Source of the DNA: an uncultured Pelagibacteraceae bacterium
Lineage (GTDB): Bacteria; Pseudomonadota; Alphaproteobacteria; Pelagibacterales; Pelagibacteraceae
Direction of reading: 5' to 3'
DNA: 64,000 nt
NCBI GenBank assembly: GCA_902604245.1
Contig: CACKXQ010000001.1
Location: 1-64,000, forward strand
The notes beneath the pieces are model-generated. The model had not been told where the DNA came from. It made no database searches and saw only the letters and a list, made by a program, of their open reading frames with translations. Position numbers and translations under genes: made by a program. This document shows positions 24,946 to 33,975 of this stretch, one piece after another. Positions within the stretch are counted from its first letter, which is position 1, and each line of letters starts with the position of its first letter.

Positions 24946-26589
24946 TTAAAATTTAATCTGATTATTTTTCAAAATATTTTGCATAGGCTTAAGGTAATCA
25001 CTATATTTTTCCCATTGTTTTGATGTATTTTTTTTAATTTTATCTCTAACCTGATTAAAAGATGCAGTTTTAACTACTCTATGAGTCTTTTCATAATTTC
25101 TTAACTCATCTTCCCAATCTAAGTTCAATTTTAATAGAATATTTTTTGTTTGTAATTCGAAATCTTGTACAAAATCTTCATAATTTATATTTATGATTTG
25201 ATTTTTAAATTTTTTAAACCAAAATTTCATTAAGTCGTTATACAAAATAAAATATTTAGCCATATCTTCTTGGCTTAAACTAAAATCAAGTCCATTATCA
25301 ACAAATAATGTCTTATAATTTGACCAACAAACTGCCATAGGATTTCTATCTATATGAATGATTTTCGCTTCTGGAAAAGCATTAACAATATAACCTATCC
25401 ATCTACAATTAAGTGGAGTCTTGTCAATTATGTATGGTTTTTCGGAAATTTTTGATAAATTTTTATAATAATAATTTCTAATTTCAGTAAAGTAATATTT
25501 TGTATCTTTTGGTTTTATTAAACCCAACTGATTTATAATTTTCTCTAGATAATTTAGCTCTCCAGCTCCATGAATTTTTGAATGTGTTGATAAAATTTGC
25601 TCCAATAAAGAGGTTCCTGACCTTGGCATACCAAGTATAAAAATTGGTTTACTTTTAATTCCATCGCTAAATTTTAAATTAAAATTGGCAGTATTCTCAA
25701 AAAAATCTTTGATATTTTTATATTTGTCTTGTTGTTTTAAGAGGGAGAATTTTGTAATTTCTTTTTTTATTAAATTTACTTTTACTAAATAGTTAAAACC
25801 TAAGTCATTATTTTTTTGATCAAAATAACATTTACTTAAAGCATCAAAAATTAGAATTTTTTCATGATTATTTAATTTATCGAAATTTAAATTTTGAAAA
25901 TGTTTAAATAACTTATCGTTCTTATCTATTTTAGTTACACTGACATAATTTCTAAAACTTGGGATATTTGATTGATCTAATTTTAACACTTTTTCAAAGT
26001 AATTTTTTCCCTCTGATATATTTCCTAAAAATAGATAGGCTGATCCTAGATTGTAAAGAGTTTTGATATGATTCTTATCAAACTGTAATAATTTTTTATA
26101 TATTTTAATTAAATCCTCAAATTTATTATTTTCTTGATATATTGATGCGAGGTTAAAGAGTGCTTCTATATTATTATCTTTTAACTTGATGGCCATTTTA
26201 AAACATTCAATTGCCTTATCTGGTTTATTTAAAGATTTTTTTATATTACCTAAATTATTAAATGCCTCTGAAAAATTTGGATTTAATTCAATTGCTTTTT
26301 CAAATGAAGCAGATGCTTCAGAATATTTTTTTAAATTTTTGAGTACGTTTCCATAAATATAATATATTTCGTGTGTTTTTTTTAAAGTTAATAATTTCTC
26401 AAAGTATTTTTCTGCATTCAAAAATTTTTGAAGATTTATAGAGCTTAAACCTAATAAATAAATTAGTTGAGTATCATTAGATTTTTTTTTAATTAACTTT
26501 TCTCCAAATTTAATTACATCTTGATACTTTTTTTTGTTATATAACTCTAAAATTTTCTGTTTTTTTTTATCAAAAAAATTTGAAATCAT
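24946..26589 (-). CDS. TPR-repeat sulfotransferase-family protein
   Basis: A 547-residue protein. Residues of about 40-270 carry tandem tetratricopeptide repeats (SEAFNNLGNIKKSLNKPDKA, IEALFNLASIYQENNKFEDL). A sulfotransferase domain follows, with the PAPS loop GMPRSGTS at 320-327, GELNYLEKI, and IIHIDRNPMAVCWSNYK for 3'-phosphate binding. It is a paralogue of the 514-residue protein at 11074. It flanks the right side of the tRNA-Gly insertion and starts close to the divergent Lon-N gene. The acceptor substrate is unknown. Confidence 0.88.
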   Translation of the reverse strand: MISNFFDKKKQKILELYNKKKYQDVIKFGEKLIKKKSNDTQLIYLLGLSSINLQKFLNAEKYFEKLLTLKKTHEIYYIYGNVLKNLKKYSEASASFEKAIELNPNFSEAFNNLGNIKKSLNKPDKAIECFKMAIKLKDNNIEALFNLASIYQENNKFEDLIKIYKKLLQFDKNHIKTLYNLGSAYLFLGNISEGKNYFEKVLKLDQSNIPSFRNYVSVTKIDKNDKLFKHFQNLNFDKLNNHEKILIFDALSKCYFDQKNNDLGFNYLVKVNLIKKEITKFSLLKQQDKYKNIKDFFENTANFNLKFSDGIKSKPIFILGMPRSGTSLLEQILSTHSKIHGAGELNYLEKIINQLGLIKPKDTKYYFTEIRNYYYKNLSKISEKPYIIDKTPLNCRWIGYIVNAFPEAKIIHIDRNPMAVCWSNYKTLFVDNGLDFSLSQEDMAKYFILYNDLMKFWFKKFKNQIININYEDFVQDFELQTKNILLKLNLDWEDELRNYEKTHRVVKTASFNQVRDKIKKNTSKQWEKYSDYLKPMQNILKNNQIKF

Positions 26590-26615
26590 TTATTAATTGT
26601 TATATTTTAAATGCT

Positions 26616-27257
26616 ATGAAAAAAGAAGATCTTCCAAATATATTGCCTGTCTTTCCATTATCTAATTTTATTATATTTCCGCGTACAACTGTTCCATTAA
26701 ATATTTTTGAACCAAGGTATATCAAAATGATCGATAAAAGTATGAAAAGCAATAGAATTATAGGTATGATACAGCCAAAAAAGACAGGTGACCTAAAGAA
26801 ACCTGATTTACATGAAGTTGGATGTGCGGGAAAAATTACAAGTTTTAATGAAACTGATGATGGTAGATATTTAATAGTTTTAAGTGGAATTTGCAGATTT
26901 AAGATTTTAAATGAAGTAAATAATGATAATTTATATAGAGAATGTTCAGTAAAATACGACGAATTTTCTACAGATCTATCAGAAAAATCCCATGAAATGA
27001 AATTTTCAGATTTAGAGCTAATATTTAAGAATTTGAAAGGTCTATTCCAAAAACAAGGGTATGAGATTAATTGGAAAGAAATTGAAAAACAGAGTTTAGA
27101 TCAAACTATTAATACTCTTTCAATGGCGTCACCATTTTCATTAGAGGAAAAACAAGTTTTACTTGAGAGTAAAGATTTAAACTTAAGAAAAGAAAAATTA
27201 GAGGAAATTCTAAATACTTATATTTTAGATAATTTTAATAATAAAACTTTGCAATAA
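26616..27257 (+). CDS. Lon N-terminal-domain (substrate-binding) protein
   Basis: A protein of about 213 residues consisting only of the Lon protease N-terminal substrate-binding domain: LPVFPLSNFIIFPRTTVPLNIFEPRYIKM, then GCAGKITSFNETDDGRYLIVLSGICRFKI. There is no AAA or protease domain. Such stand-alone proteins are common in alphaproteobacteria and of unknown role. I place the start at 26616 (MKKEDLPN); the upstream start at 26580 would overlap the divergent TPR-sulfotransferase gene and add a non-conserved leader. Confidence 0.88.
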   Translation: MKKEDLPNILPVFPLSNFIIFPRTTVPLNIFEPRYIKMIDKSMKSNRIIGMIQPKKTGDLKKPDLHEVGCAGKITSFNETDDGRYLIVLSGICRFKILNEVNNDNLYRECSVKYDEFSTDLSEKSHEMKFSDLELIFKNLKGLFQKQGYEINWKEIEKQSLDQTINTLSMASPFSLEEKQVLLESKDLNLRKEKLEEILNTYILDNFNNKTLQ

Positions 27258-27273
27258 TTTTTTAAAAGAAAAA

Positions 27274-28335
27274 TTAATTTGATAAAAATGTTGCATAATT
27301 ATTCAGAAATTTATTACCTTTCAAAATTTTAAATATAGGCTCTGATAAAGCATTATTTAGCTTACTATCAAGTTTAAAAAAAGAATTTATAGTATCTATT
27401 CCTAATCCATACATAAAATTAAGATGTTTATTATTTTCCTCAAATTTTTTCGCAATTAGTCCACCATCATTTATTCCTAATCTAATATTTTCATCCAAAA
27501 TATTTAAAAGAGATCTAATATCTCTAATGGTAATATTAAATCCTTGTCCTGCTAGAGGGTGGACCTTGTGTATCAAATCTCCAAAAGCTAAGACATTTCT
27601 AAAAATATAATTTCTTAATACTAGAAACTTAATATTAAAAGTTTCAATTTCACTTATATTCTTTATTTCATATTTTAAATTATATTTTTTAATAATTTCC
27701 ATGAATTCTTTTTTGTTAATTAATTTATCAGAATTATAAGAAAGGACGGTTGATGTTTGATTATTAGATAAAGGGAGAAATGCTAAAGGTCCTTTGCTAG
27801 TAAAAATTTGTACAGCAACTTTGTTTACAATTTTTTTATGATTTATTATTGCAGTGTGAGCTAAAGCTTTATATTTTTTTTCTATTTTTCGCTGAAAGTA
27901 TTTTTTTGTAATTGTATTATTTTGTTCTGAGTTAATGACTAAGTCAAAATTATTTTTTTTTAAATTTTCAAAATTTAAATTTTTAAGTTTTCTAAATTTT
28001 ATAGATTTATTTTTTTTTAATAAATTATATAATTCAATGTATTTCAATAAATGAAAATTACTGTTGCTTTTATTTTTAAATTCAAATAACTCCGAGGAAA
28101 TATTTTTATCTGAATAAATTTTAATTTTTTCAGTAGGCCATCCTAAAATACTAAGCCCTTTTATATTTTCTTTTAAAAATTTATAATTTTCATTAGAAAT
28201 AGCTATAGTTCTGTTGGTATTTTTTGATAGTGATTTTTCAGATTGACAAATAATTTTAACATTAATCTTTTTCTTAAGTAATATATTGGCTAAAACAAGA
28301 TTAGTTAAATTATTTCCTAATAGACAAATGTTCAT
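27274..28335 (-). CDS. UbiH/Coq6-like FAD monooxygenase, divergent
   Basis: A protein of about 353 residues related to the flavoprotein hydroxylases of ubiquinone synthesis. The third FAD motif is well preserved (FGDLIHKVHPLAGQGFNITIRD). The N-terminal dinucleotide motif is degenerate (CLLGNNLTNLVLANIL instead of GxGxxG), and the second motif reads DLVINSEQNNT, lacking the usual DG. It may be a diverged enzyme or have lost catalysis. Start at 28335 (MNICLLGN) is preferred over 28359. It is divergent from ftsK. Confidence 0.75.
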   Translation of the reverse strand: MNICLLGNNLTNLVLANILLKKKINVKIICQSEKSLSKNTNRTIAISNENYKFLKENIKGLSILGWPTEKIKIYSDKNISSELFEFKNKSNSNFHLLKYIELYNLLKKNKSIKFRKLKNLNFENLKKNNFDLVINSEQNNTITKKYFQRKIEKKYKALAHTAIINHKKIVNKVAVQIFTSKGPLAFLPLSNNQTSTVLSYNSDKLINKKEFMEIIKKYNLKYEIKNISEIETFNIKFLVLRNYIFRNVLAFGDLIHKVHPLAGQGFNITIRDIRSLLNILDENIRLGINDGGLIAKKFEENNKHLNFMYGLGIDTINSFFKLDSKLNNALSEPIFKILKGNKFLNNYATFLSN

Positions 28336-28398
28336 AATATTATTTAATTTTACCAGCAAAAATTAAATGATACAAAGTGACAAATCATTAATAACAAA

Positions 28399-30486
28399 AT
28401 GAAAATTAAAATTCTCTTAGATAAAGCAACTAGTTTTCTTGTTAAAAGACTTTCAGAACTAATGGGTATAATTTTACTGGGTTTTTCAGTATTGTTATTA
28501 ATATCACTCCTCAGTTACTCACCAGAGGACCCCAACTTTATATTCCCAGACAATGCTGAAATTAAAAATTTATTAGGAATAAAAGGAAGTTATGCTTCAG
28601 ATATATTTTATCAATCTATTGGATTAATTTCTTTACTAGTTCCAATTTCACTATTTTTTATATCCTTTTCTGTAATAATTAATAAAAAGATTTTGCATAT
28701 TATTGAAAGCTTATTTTTCACAATCGTGTATGTAGTTTTAGGAACGTTATTTTTTACTATTTTCCATACCGATACATTTTGGTTAACAATTAATGGGAAT
28801 AATGGATTTATAGGAAATTTATTTGAAGATACTTTTATTACAAATTTAATAAAACTAAATCATAAAATAAGTTATGTATTTTTAATAATTTTAATTTTTC
28901 TTTTTTTTCTTTTAAGTATAAACTTCAAATTTAAATCAATTAGATATATTAGTTCAATTTTTTTTAAATCAAAAAAAATTCCTGTCAGAAATATTGCTGA
29001 AAATTACGATGAAAATTTAATAAACAACAATGACTATATTAACAGTGAAACTAGAATCCAAGAAAATTTTTCTTTTGAAAAAGATATATCACCATCAAAT
29101 AAAAAAATGATAAAATATAGATTACCTTCCTTAGATTTTTTAGAGGCTTCCTCAAAAAAAGATAAAAATTCTTCAGAAAATAGAATTGATGAAAAAACTT
29201 TAGAAAAAATTTTATTGGATTTTGGTGTTGAAGGTGAAATTAAAAAAGTAAGTCAAGGACCTGTAGTTACATTGTATGAATTTGAACCAGCACCTGGTGT
29301 CAAAGTATCAAAAATAATTAATCTTTCTGAAGATATTGCAAGAAACACTAGCTCGGAGTCTGCAAGAATTGCAACTATACCTGGAAGTAATACTATAGGA
29401 ATAGAATTACCTAAACCAATGAGGGAAAATGTTTACTTAAGGGAAATAATTTCTGACTCTAATTATAAAAAAAAGGATATCAAATTACCAATTGCACTTG
29501 GAAAAAGTATTTCGGGATTACCGATAACAGGTGATTTGAGCACCATGCCTCATTTACTTATAGCTGGCACAACAGGTTCGGGTAAATCAGTTTGTATTAA
29601 TACAATTATCTTGTCCCTTTTATATAAACACTCACCAGAAAAATGTAAGTTTATATTGATTGATCCAAAAATGTTGGAACTTTCTACATATGAAGGAATT
29701 CCACATTTGCTATGTCCTGTAATTACTGAAGCAAAAAAAGCTGCCTCTGTCTTAGGATGGGTAGTGAAAGAAATGGAAAATCGATACAAATTAATGACAA
29801 AAGTAGGAGTAAGAAATATTGATGGATATAACGAAAAACATAGAATTTCTATGCCTTATATTGTTGTAATTGTTGACGAAATGTCAGATTTAATGCTTGT
29901 TGCTGGAAAAGATATAGAGAATTACATTCAAAAGTTATCACAAATGGCAAGAGCTGCAGGAATACATATTATAATGGCTACTCAAAGACCAAGTGTTGAC
30001 GTCATAACTGGAACAATTAAAGCTAACTTTCCAACCAGAATATCATTTCAAGTTACTTCCAAAATAGATAGTAGAACAATCCTTGGTGAGCAAGGTGCTG
30101 AACAATTACTTGGAAAAGGAGATATGCTTTATATGACTTCTGCAAACAGAATGACTAGAATTCACGCACCATTTGTATCAGAGCGAGAAATAGAGAAAAT
30201 AAATAATTTTTTAAGAAATCAAGCTGAACCAGATTATGTTGATGAAATTCTAAATTTCGCAGATGAAAAAGAAAGTAATAATGATTCGAAAGATAATGAA
30301 AATCTAGATGAATTATACAATACGGCACTTGAAATAGTCAAATCTGAGAGAAAAGCATCAACATCTTTTTTGCAAAGAAAATTACAAATTGGTTATAATA
30401 GGGCAGCAAGAATTGTTGATCAAATGGAGGCAAATGGGGAAGTAAGCCAAGCAAATCATGTTGGCAAAAGAGAAGTGCTTAAATGA
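28399..30486 (+). CDS. ftsK: DNA translocase FtsK
   Basis: A 695-residue divisome ATPase that pumps chromosome termini and aids dimer resolution. About four N-terminal membrane segments lie within residues 20-175. A short linker, the alpha/beta motor with Walker A GTTGSGKS at 390-397 and Walker B IVVIVDEMSDLM, and the C-terminal gamma winged helix that reads KOPS (SFLQRKLQIGYNRAARIVDQM) follow. The linker is short, as expected in a streamlined genome. It overlaps the lolA-like gene by 4 bases. Confidence 0.96.
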   Translation: MKIKILLDKATSFLVKRLSELMGIILLGFSVLLLISLLSYSPEDPNFIFPDNAEIKNLLGIKGSYASDIFYQSIGLISLLVPISLFFISFSVIINKKILHIIESLFFTIVYVVLGTLFFTIFHTDTFWLTINGNNGFIGNLFEDTFITNLIKLNHKISYVFLIILIFLFFLLSINFKFKSIRYISSIFFKSKKIPVRNIAENYDENLINNNDYINSETRIQENFSFEKDISPSNKKMIKYRLPSLDFLEASSKKDKNSSENRIDEKTLEKILLDFGVEGEIKKVSQGPVVTLYEFEPAPGVKVSKIINLSEDIARNTSSESARIATIPGSNTIGIELPKPMRENVYLREIISDSNYKKKDIKLPIALGKSISGLPITGDLSTMPHLLIAGTTGSGKSVCINTIILSLLYKHSPEKCKFILIDPKMLELSTYEGIPHLLCPVITEAKKAASVLGWVVKEMENRYKLMTKVGVRNIDGYNEKHRISMPYIVVIVDEMSDLMLVAGKDIENYIQKLSQMARAAGIHIIMATQRPSVDVITGTIKANFPTRISFQVTSKIDSRTILGEQGAEQLLGKGDMLYMTSANRMTRIHAPFVSEREIEKINNFLRNQAEPDYVDEILNFADEKESNNDSKDNENLDELYNTALEIVKSERKASTSFLQRKLQIGYNRAARIVDQMEANGEVSQANHVGKREVLK

Positions 30487-31043
30487 AAAAATACCTAGGC
30501 TTTTTTTTGATTTTTTTTTTTAATTTAAATGCTCACAGTTCTTCAAATCAAAAAATCATAAATCACTTAGAAAATATAAATACTTTGCAATTCAAATTTA
30601 TTCAGAAGATAGATAATAATAATATAGAGAAAGGAGAATGTATTATTTTATACCCTAAGAAAATTTTTTGTGAATATTATGATATTTATAATAAAATACT
30701 CGTTTCAAATGGTAAATCCCTGGTTATCAATTCTGATAAAATCACAAATTACTATAGATATCCACTAGATAAAACACCTTTAAATTTTATTCTAGATAAA
30801 GAATTTTTAATTTCAAAAATGACCGAGGTAGAAGATGATAAGGATTATCCTTTTTATTATGTCTTTAATTTTGAATACGAAAATAATTCGATTAAGGTTT
30901 TTTTTCATAAAGAAAGTTTAGATTTAATGGGTTGGGAAACTAAAGATATATATCAAAATCTAATACAAACTTTTTTAAGTGATATTAATATTAATATTAA
31001 AGTTGAAGAAAAAATATTTTCTTTACAAAAGTATATTAATTAA
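30483..31043 (+). CDS. lolA: LolA-like outer-membrane lipoprotein carrier
   Basis: A 186-residue protein with a signal peptide (about residues 1-18, LGFFLIFFFNLNAHS) and a LolA-type beta domain: INHLENINTLQFKFIQKI, GECIILYPKKIFCEYY, LVSNGKSLVINS. LolA ferries lipoproteins across the periplasm from LolCDE to the outer membrane. The ftsK-lolA pairing is conserved in alphaproteobacteria and strengthens the call. The 3' end overlaps the convergent GNAT gene by 8 bases. Confidence 0.88.
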   Translation: MKKYLGFFLIFFFNLNAHSSSNQKIINHLENINTLQFKFIQKIDNNNIEKGECIILYPKKIFCEYYDIYNKILVSNGKSLVINSDKITNYYRYPLDKTPLNFILDKEFLISKMTEVEDDKDYPFYYVFNFEYENNSIKVFFHKESLDLMGWETKDIYQNLIQTFLSDININIKVEEKIFSLQKYIN

Positions 31044-31548
31044 CCTCAACATTTATTTTTTCAGATTTAAATACTTGCATTCCTCTGGCTAAATAATTTT
31101 TAATTGCATTTTCATGATCCAGTGAACAAGTATGTAGCCAAACTCTTGATATTCCTTCCTCAAATAATTTATGAATAGCCTGTGTAAGAAGATAGCCTCC
31201 ACATTTCTTTCCAAAATATTCCTCTAAAATACCAAAATATGCGATTTCAGAATGATTATGTTCGAGATCACGGATAGTTTCATAATATCCAGCAAGGTTA
31301 TTATTATCCTTTAAAATAAAGGTTTTTATTCTTGGATTTTCTACATACTCAATCCATTTTTTATCGCCCCAAGTTAATCTATCTGTCCATCTATGTTTTC
31401 TTCCAATTTGCTTATAGAAAAATTTGTTAAGATGGAAATCTGGTGGATCTACTTCACTAATTTTAAAGTTTGAACCTGGACTTTTTGAACGGTTTAGATC
31501 ACTTATTGAATTTATTTCTAAAAAACTTCTGTCTACATTAATTTTCAC
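31036..31548 (-). CDS. GNAT-family N-acetyltransferase
   Basis: A 170-residue acetyltransferase-fold protein. The acetyl-CoA-binding region is visible as IAYFGILEEYFGKKCGGYLLTQAI, followed by RVWLHTCSLDHENAIKNYLARGM, the usual C-terminal strand-helix pattern. The substrate is unknown. It overlaps the HIT gene start by 4 bases and is the last gene of the long leftward run from hisB. Confidence 0.87.
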   Translation of the reverse strand: MKINVDRSFLEINSISDLNRSKSPGSNFKISEVDPPDFHLNKFFYKQIGRKHRWTDRLTWGDKKWIEYVENPRIKTFILKDNNNLAGYYETIRDLEHNHSEIAYFGILEEYFGKKCGGYLLTQAIHKLFEEGISRVWLHTCSLDHENAIKNYLARGMQVFKSEKINVEVN

Positions 31549-31910
31549 GAGACCATTTTACCAATTTTCTCTCCACCAAACAAATGGAAATGTAGATGTG
31601 GCACTTCTTGTCCTCCGTCTTCACTTATGTTTGCTAATGCTCTATATCCTTTGCCTGTATCAACAGATATATTTAATTTCTTTGCTACAATATTTATACC
31701 TTTTAATAATCCGACCATTTCTTCAGGAGATGCGTTTTGACTAAAATCATCTAAGTCAATATATTTTCCTTTTGGAATTACCAAAGCGTGAATTTTTTTT
31801 TGAGGATTTATATCATGAAAGGATAAAACAAATTCGTCCTCATAAATTTTGTTACAAGGTATCTCATTTCTTAATATTTTTGCAAATATATTATTATCAT
31901 CGTAACTCAT
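31545..31910 (-). CDS. HIT-family nucleotide hydrolase/transferase
   Basis: A 121-residue HinT-like protein. The histidine triad is H105-L-H107-F-H109 (EVPHLHFHLFGG), preceded by IFAKILRNEIPCNKIYEDE and HALVIPKGKY. HinT enzymes hydrolyse AMP-lysine and related phosphoramidates. It lies 2 bases after the ligase alpha-subunit gene and overlaps the GNAT gene by 4 bases. Confidence 0.93.
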   Translation of the reverse strand: MSYDDNNIFAKILRNEIPCNKIYEDEFVLSFHDINPQKKIHALVIPKGKYIDLDDFSQNASPEEMVGLLKGINIVAKKLNISVDTGKGYRALANISEDGGQEVPHLHFHLFGGEKIGKMVS

Positions 31911-31912
31911 TA

Positions 31913-32800
31913 TTACATTTTCTCTAAAACTGATTTAACTGTATCCCCCATAACAGATGGATTTTTAGAAATTGTAATTCCGCATTCTTTTAAAATCTCG
32001 ACTTTTTCAATTGCACTCTCTCCATATGCTGAAACTATTGCACCTGCATGACCCATTACTCTTCCTTTTGGAGCAGTCAATCCAGCAATATATGCTATTA
32101 CTGGTTTCTTCATGTTTTCTTTTGCAAATTCTCCAGCTGCCACCTCTTGTGGTCCTCCAATTTCGCCAATCATTAAAATTGCATCTGTTTCATCATCTGT
32201 TTCAAACTTTTCTATAATATCTCTAAATGAACTTCCGTTTATTGGATCACCCCCGATACCTACACTTGTTGAAACACCTATATTCAAATTTTTAAGTTGC
32301 TGAGCTGCTTCATAACCTAATGTTCCTGATCTACTAATAATTCCAACTCTTCCTTCTTTATAAATATGACCTGGCATAATTCCTAACATTGATTTTCCAG
32401 GGCTAATAATTCCAGCGCAGTTTGGTCCTACTAAAGTCATTTTAGAACTTTTGATATATCTTCTCATATACCTTTTTATTCTGATCATATCGTGAGAAGG
32501 TATCCCATCAACAATTGCTACACATATTTTAATTCCAGCATCAGCCGCTTCCATTGCGGAGTCTGCTGCGAAAGCTGGGGGTACAAATAAAATCGAAGCG
32601 TCAGCTCCTGTTTCATTAACAGCATCTTTCACTGTATTAAAAACTGGTAAATTTAAATGTTTTGAGCCTCCTTTTCCTGGAGTTACTCCACCAACAACAT
32701 TAGAGCCATATTTTATCATCTCATCTGCATGAAAAGAGCCCATTTTACCTGTAAAACCTTGAATAATTATCTTACTATTTTTATCTACAAGCACAGTCAT
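31913..32800 (-). CDS. mtkB: Malate-CoA ligase (or succinyl-CoA synthetase) alpha subunit
   Basis: A 295-residue CoA-binding and phosphohistidine subunit of the SucD family. The active-site histidine is H251 (GRVMGHAGAIVSA). Several positions follow malate thiokinase MtkB rather than SucD: PSHDMIRIKRYMRRY, GPNCAGIISPGKSMLGIMPGHIY (SucD has NCPG). With the malyl-CoA lyase gene two genes upstream, malate to malyl-CoA is the more likely reaction, but automated labels will say sucD and dual use is possible. A 3-base gap separates it from the beta-subunit gene. Confidence 0.8.
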   Translation of the reverse strand: MTVLVDKNSKIIIQGFTGKMGSFHADEMIKYGSNVVGGVTPGKGGSKHLNLPVFNTVKDAVNETGADASILFVPPAFAADSAMEAADAGIKICVAIVDGIPSHDMIRIKRYMRRYIKSSKMTLVGPNCAGIISPGKSMLGIMPGHIYKEGRVGIISRSGTLGYEAAQQLKNLNIGVSTSVGIGGDPINGSSFRDIIEKFETDDETDAILMIGEIGGPQEVAAGEFAKENMKKPVIAYIAGLTAPKGRVMGHAGAIVSAYGESAIEKVEILKECGITISKNPSVMGDTVKSVLEKM

Positions 32801-32803
32801 GAT

Positions 32804-33967
32804 TTATTTATTTAGTGCTGCAACTGCTTTATTAGCTGCATCCTCTAAAGTATTTGCTTCAATATAATTTATCTTGCTCTCTTTTAAGATTTTATTTCCT
32901 TTTTCTACATTAGTACCCGCTAAACGAATGACTAATGGAACTTTAATCTCAATTTTTTTAAGGGCATCTACAATTCCTTCTGCAACCCAATCACATCTAT
33001 TGATACCAGCAAAAATATTTACGAGAATTACTTTAACTTTTTCATCCATTGTAACTAATTTGAAGGCTTTAACTATTTTTTCTGGTGTTGCTCCACCTCC
33101 TACATCTAAAAAGTTTGCAGGAGCTCCTCCAGCTAATTTAATCATATCCATTGATGCCATTGCAAGACCAGCACCATTAATGATGTTGCCTATATTTCCA
33201 TCTAAACTAACATAATTTAAACCTCTATCAGATGCAAAAATTTCTTTTGAATCTTCTTGTGTTTTATCTCTAAGTTCTGAAACTTGGCTTCTTCTAAACA
33301 TAGCATTGTTATCAAAACTCATTTTACAATCTAAAGCTAAAATTTGTTTTTGTTTTGAAATTACCAATGGATTAACTTCAACCATTGTCGCATCTAATTC
33401 ACTAAAAGCTTTATAACATCCAATTATAGTATCAGAAGCTCTTCTAATTAAGTCTGGCTCTATTCCAAGACCAAATGCTAATTCTCTAGCTTGAAAATTT
33501 TGCATTCCAACTGCAACTTCAATTTTAGATCTAATAATTGTTTCTGGTTTTTCCTTTGAAATTTCTTCTACACTCATTCCACCTTCTGTCGATGCAACAA
33601 CCATAATGCTTTCTGAGCTTCTATCAAAAACTAATCCTAAATATAACTCCTTTTCAATATCTGTAGCTTCTTCAATATAAATTCTGTTTACAATTTTTCC
33701 TTCAGGTCCTGTTTGATTTGTAACTAATTTTTTTCCTAATAATTTATCTGTTGCTTGAGCAACTTCTAACGGGGTATTACAAACAATTATCCCTCCTGCT
33801 TTTCCTCTAGCACCAGAATGAATTTGTGCTTTTACTACCCATCTTGATCCACCAATTTCTCTAGCTTTATTCTCAGCATTCTCAGGGCTGTAAACAATTC
33901 CACCTCTGGGAATTGTTACTCCAAAGTTTGAAAGTATTTTCTTTGCCTGATATTCGTGAATGTCCAT
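32804..33967 (-). CDS. mtkA: Malate-CoA ligase (or succinyl-CoA synthetase) beta subunit
   Basis: A 387-residue ATP-grasp subunit of the SucC family: MDIHEYQAKKILSNFGV, VVKAQIHSGARGKAGGI, LDVGGGATPEKI and VNIFAGINRCDWVA. The segments KKLVTNQTGPEGKIVNRIYIE and KMSFDNNAMFRRSQV resemble malate thiokinase MtkA of serine-cycle methylotrophs as I remember it. The name sucC would be the conservative label. It lies 8 bases after the malyl-CoA lyase gene, giving the order lyase-beta-alpha. Confidence 0.8.
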   Translation of the reverse strand: MDIHEYQAKKILSNFGVTIPRGGIVYSPENAENKAREIGGSRWVVKAQIHSGARGKAGGIIVCNTPLEVAQATDKLLGKKLVTNQTGPEGKIVNRIYIEEATDIEKELYLGLVFDRSSESIMVVASTEGGMSVEEISKEKPETIIRSKIEVAVGMQNFQARELAFGLGIEPDLIRRASDTIIGCYKAFSELDATMVEVNPLVISKQKQILALDCKMSFDNNAMFRRSQVSELRDKTQEDSKEIFASDRGLNYVSLDGNIGNIINGAGLAMASMDMIKLAGGAPANFLDVGGGATPEKIVKAFKLVTMDEKVKVILVNIFAGINRCDWVAEGIVDALKKIEIKVPLVIRLAGTNVEKGNKILKESKINYIEANTLEDAANKAVAALNK

Positions 33968-33975
33968 AATTTTAT

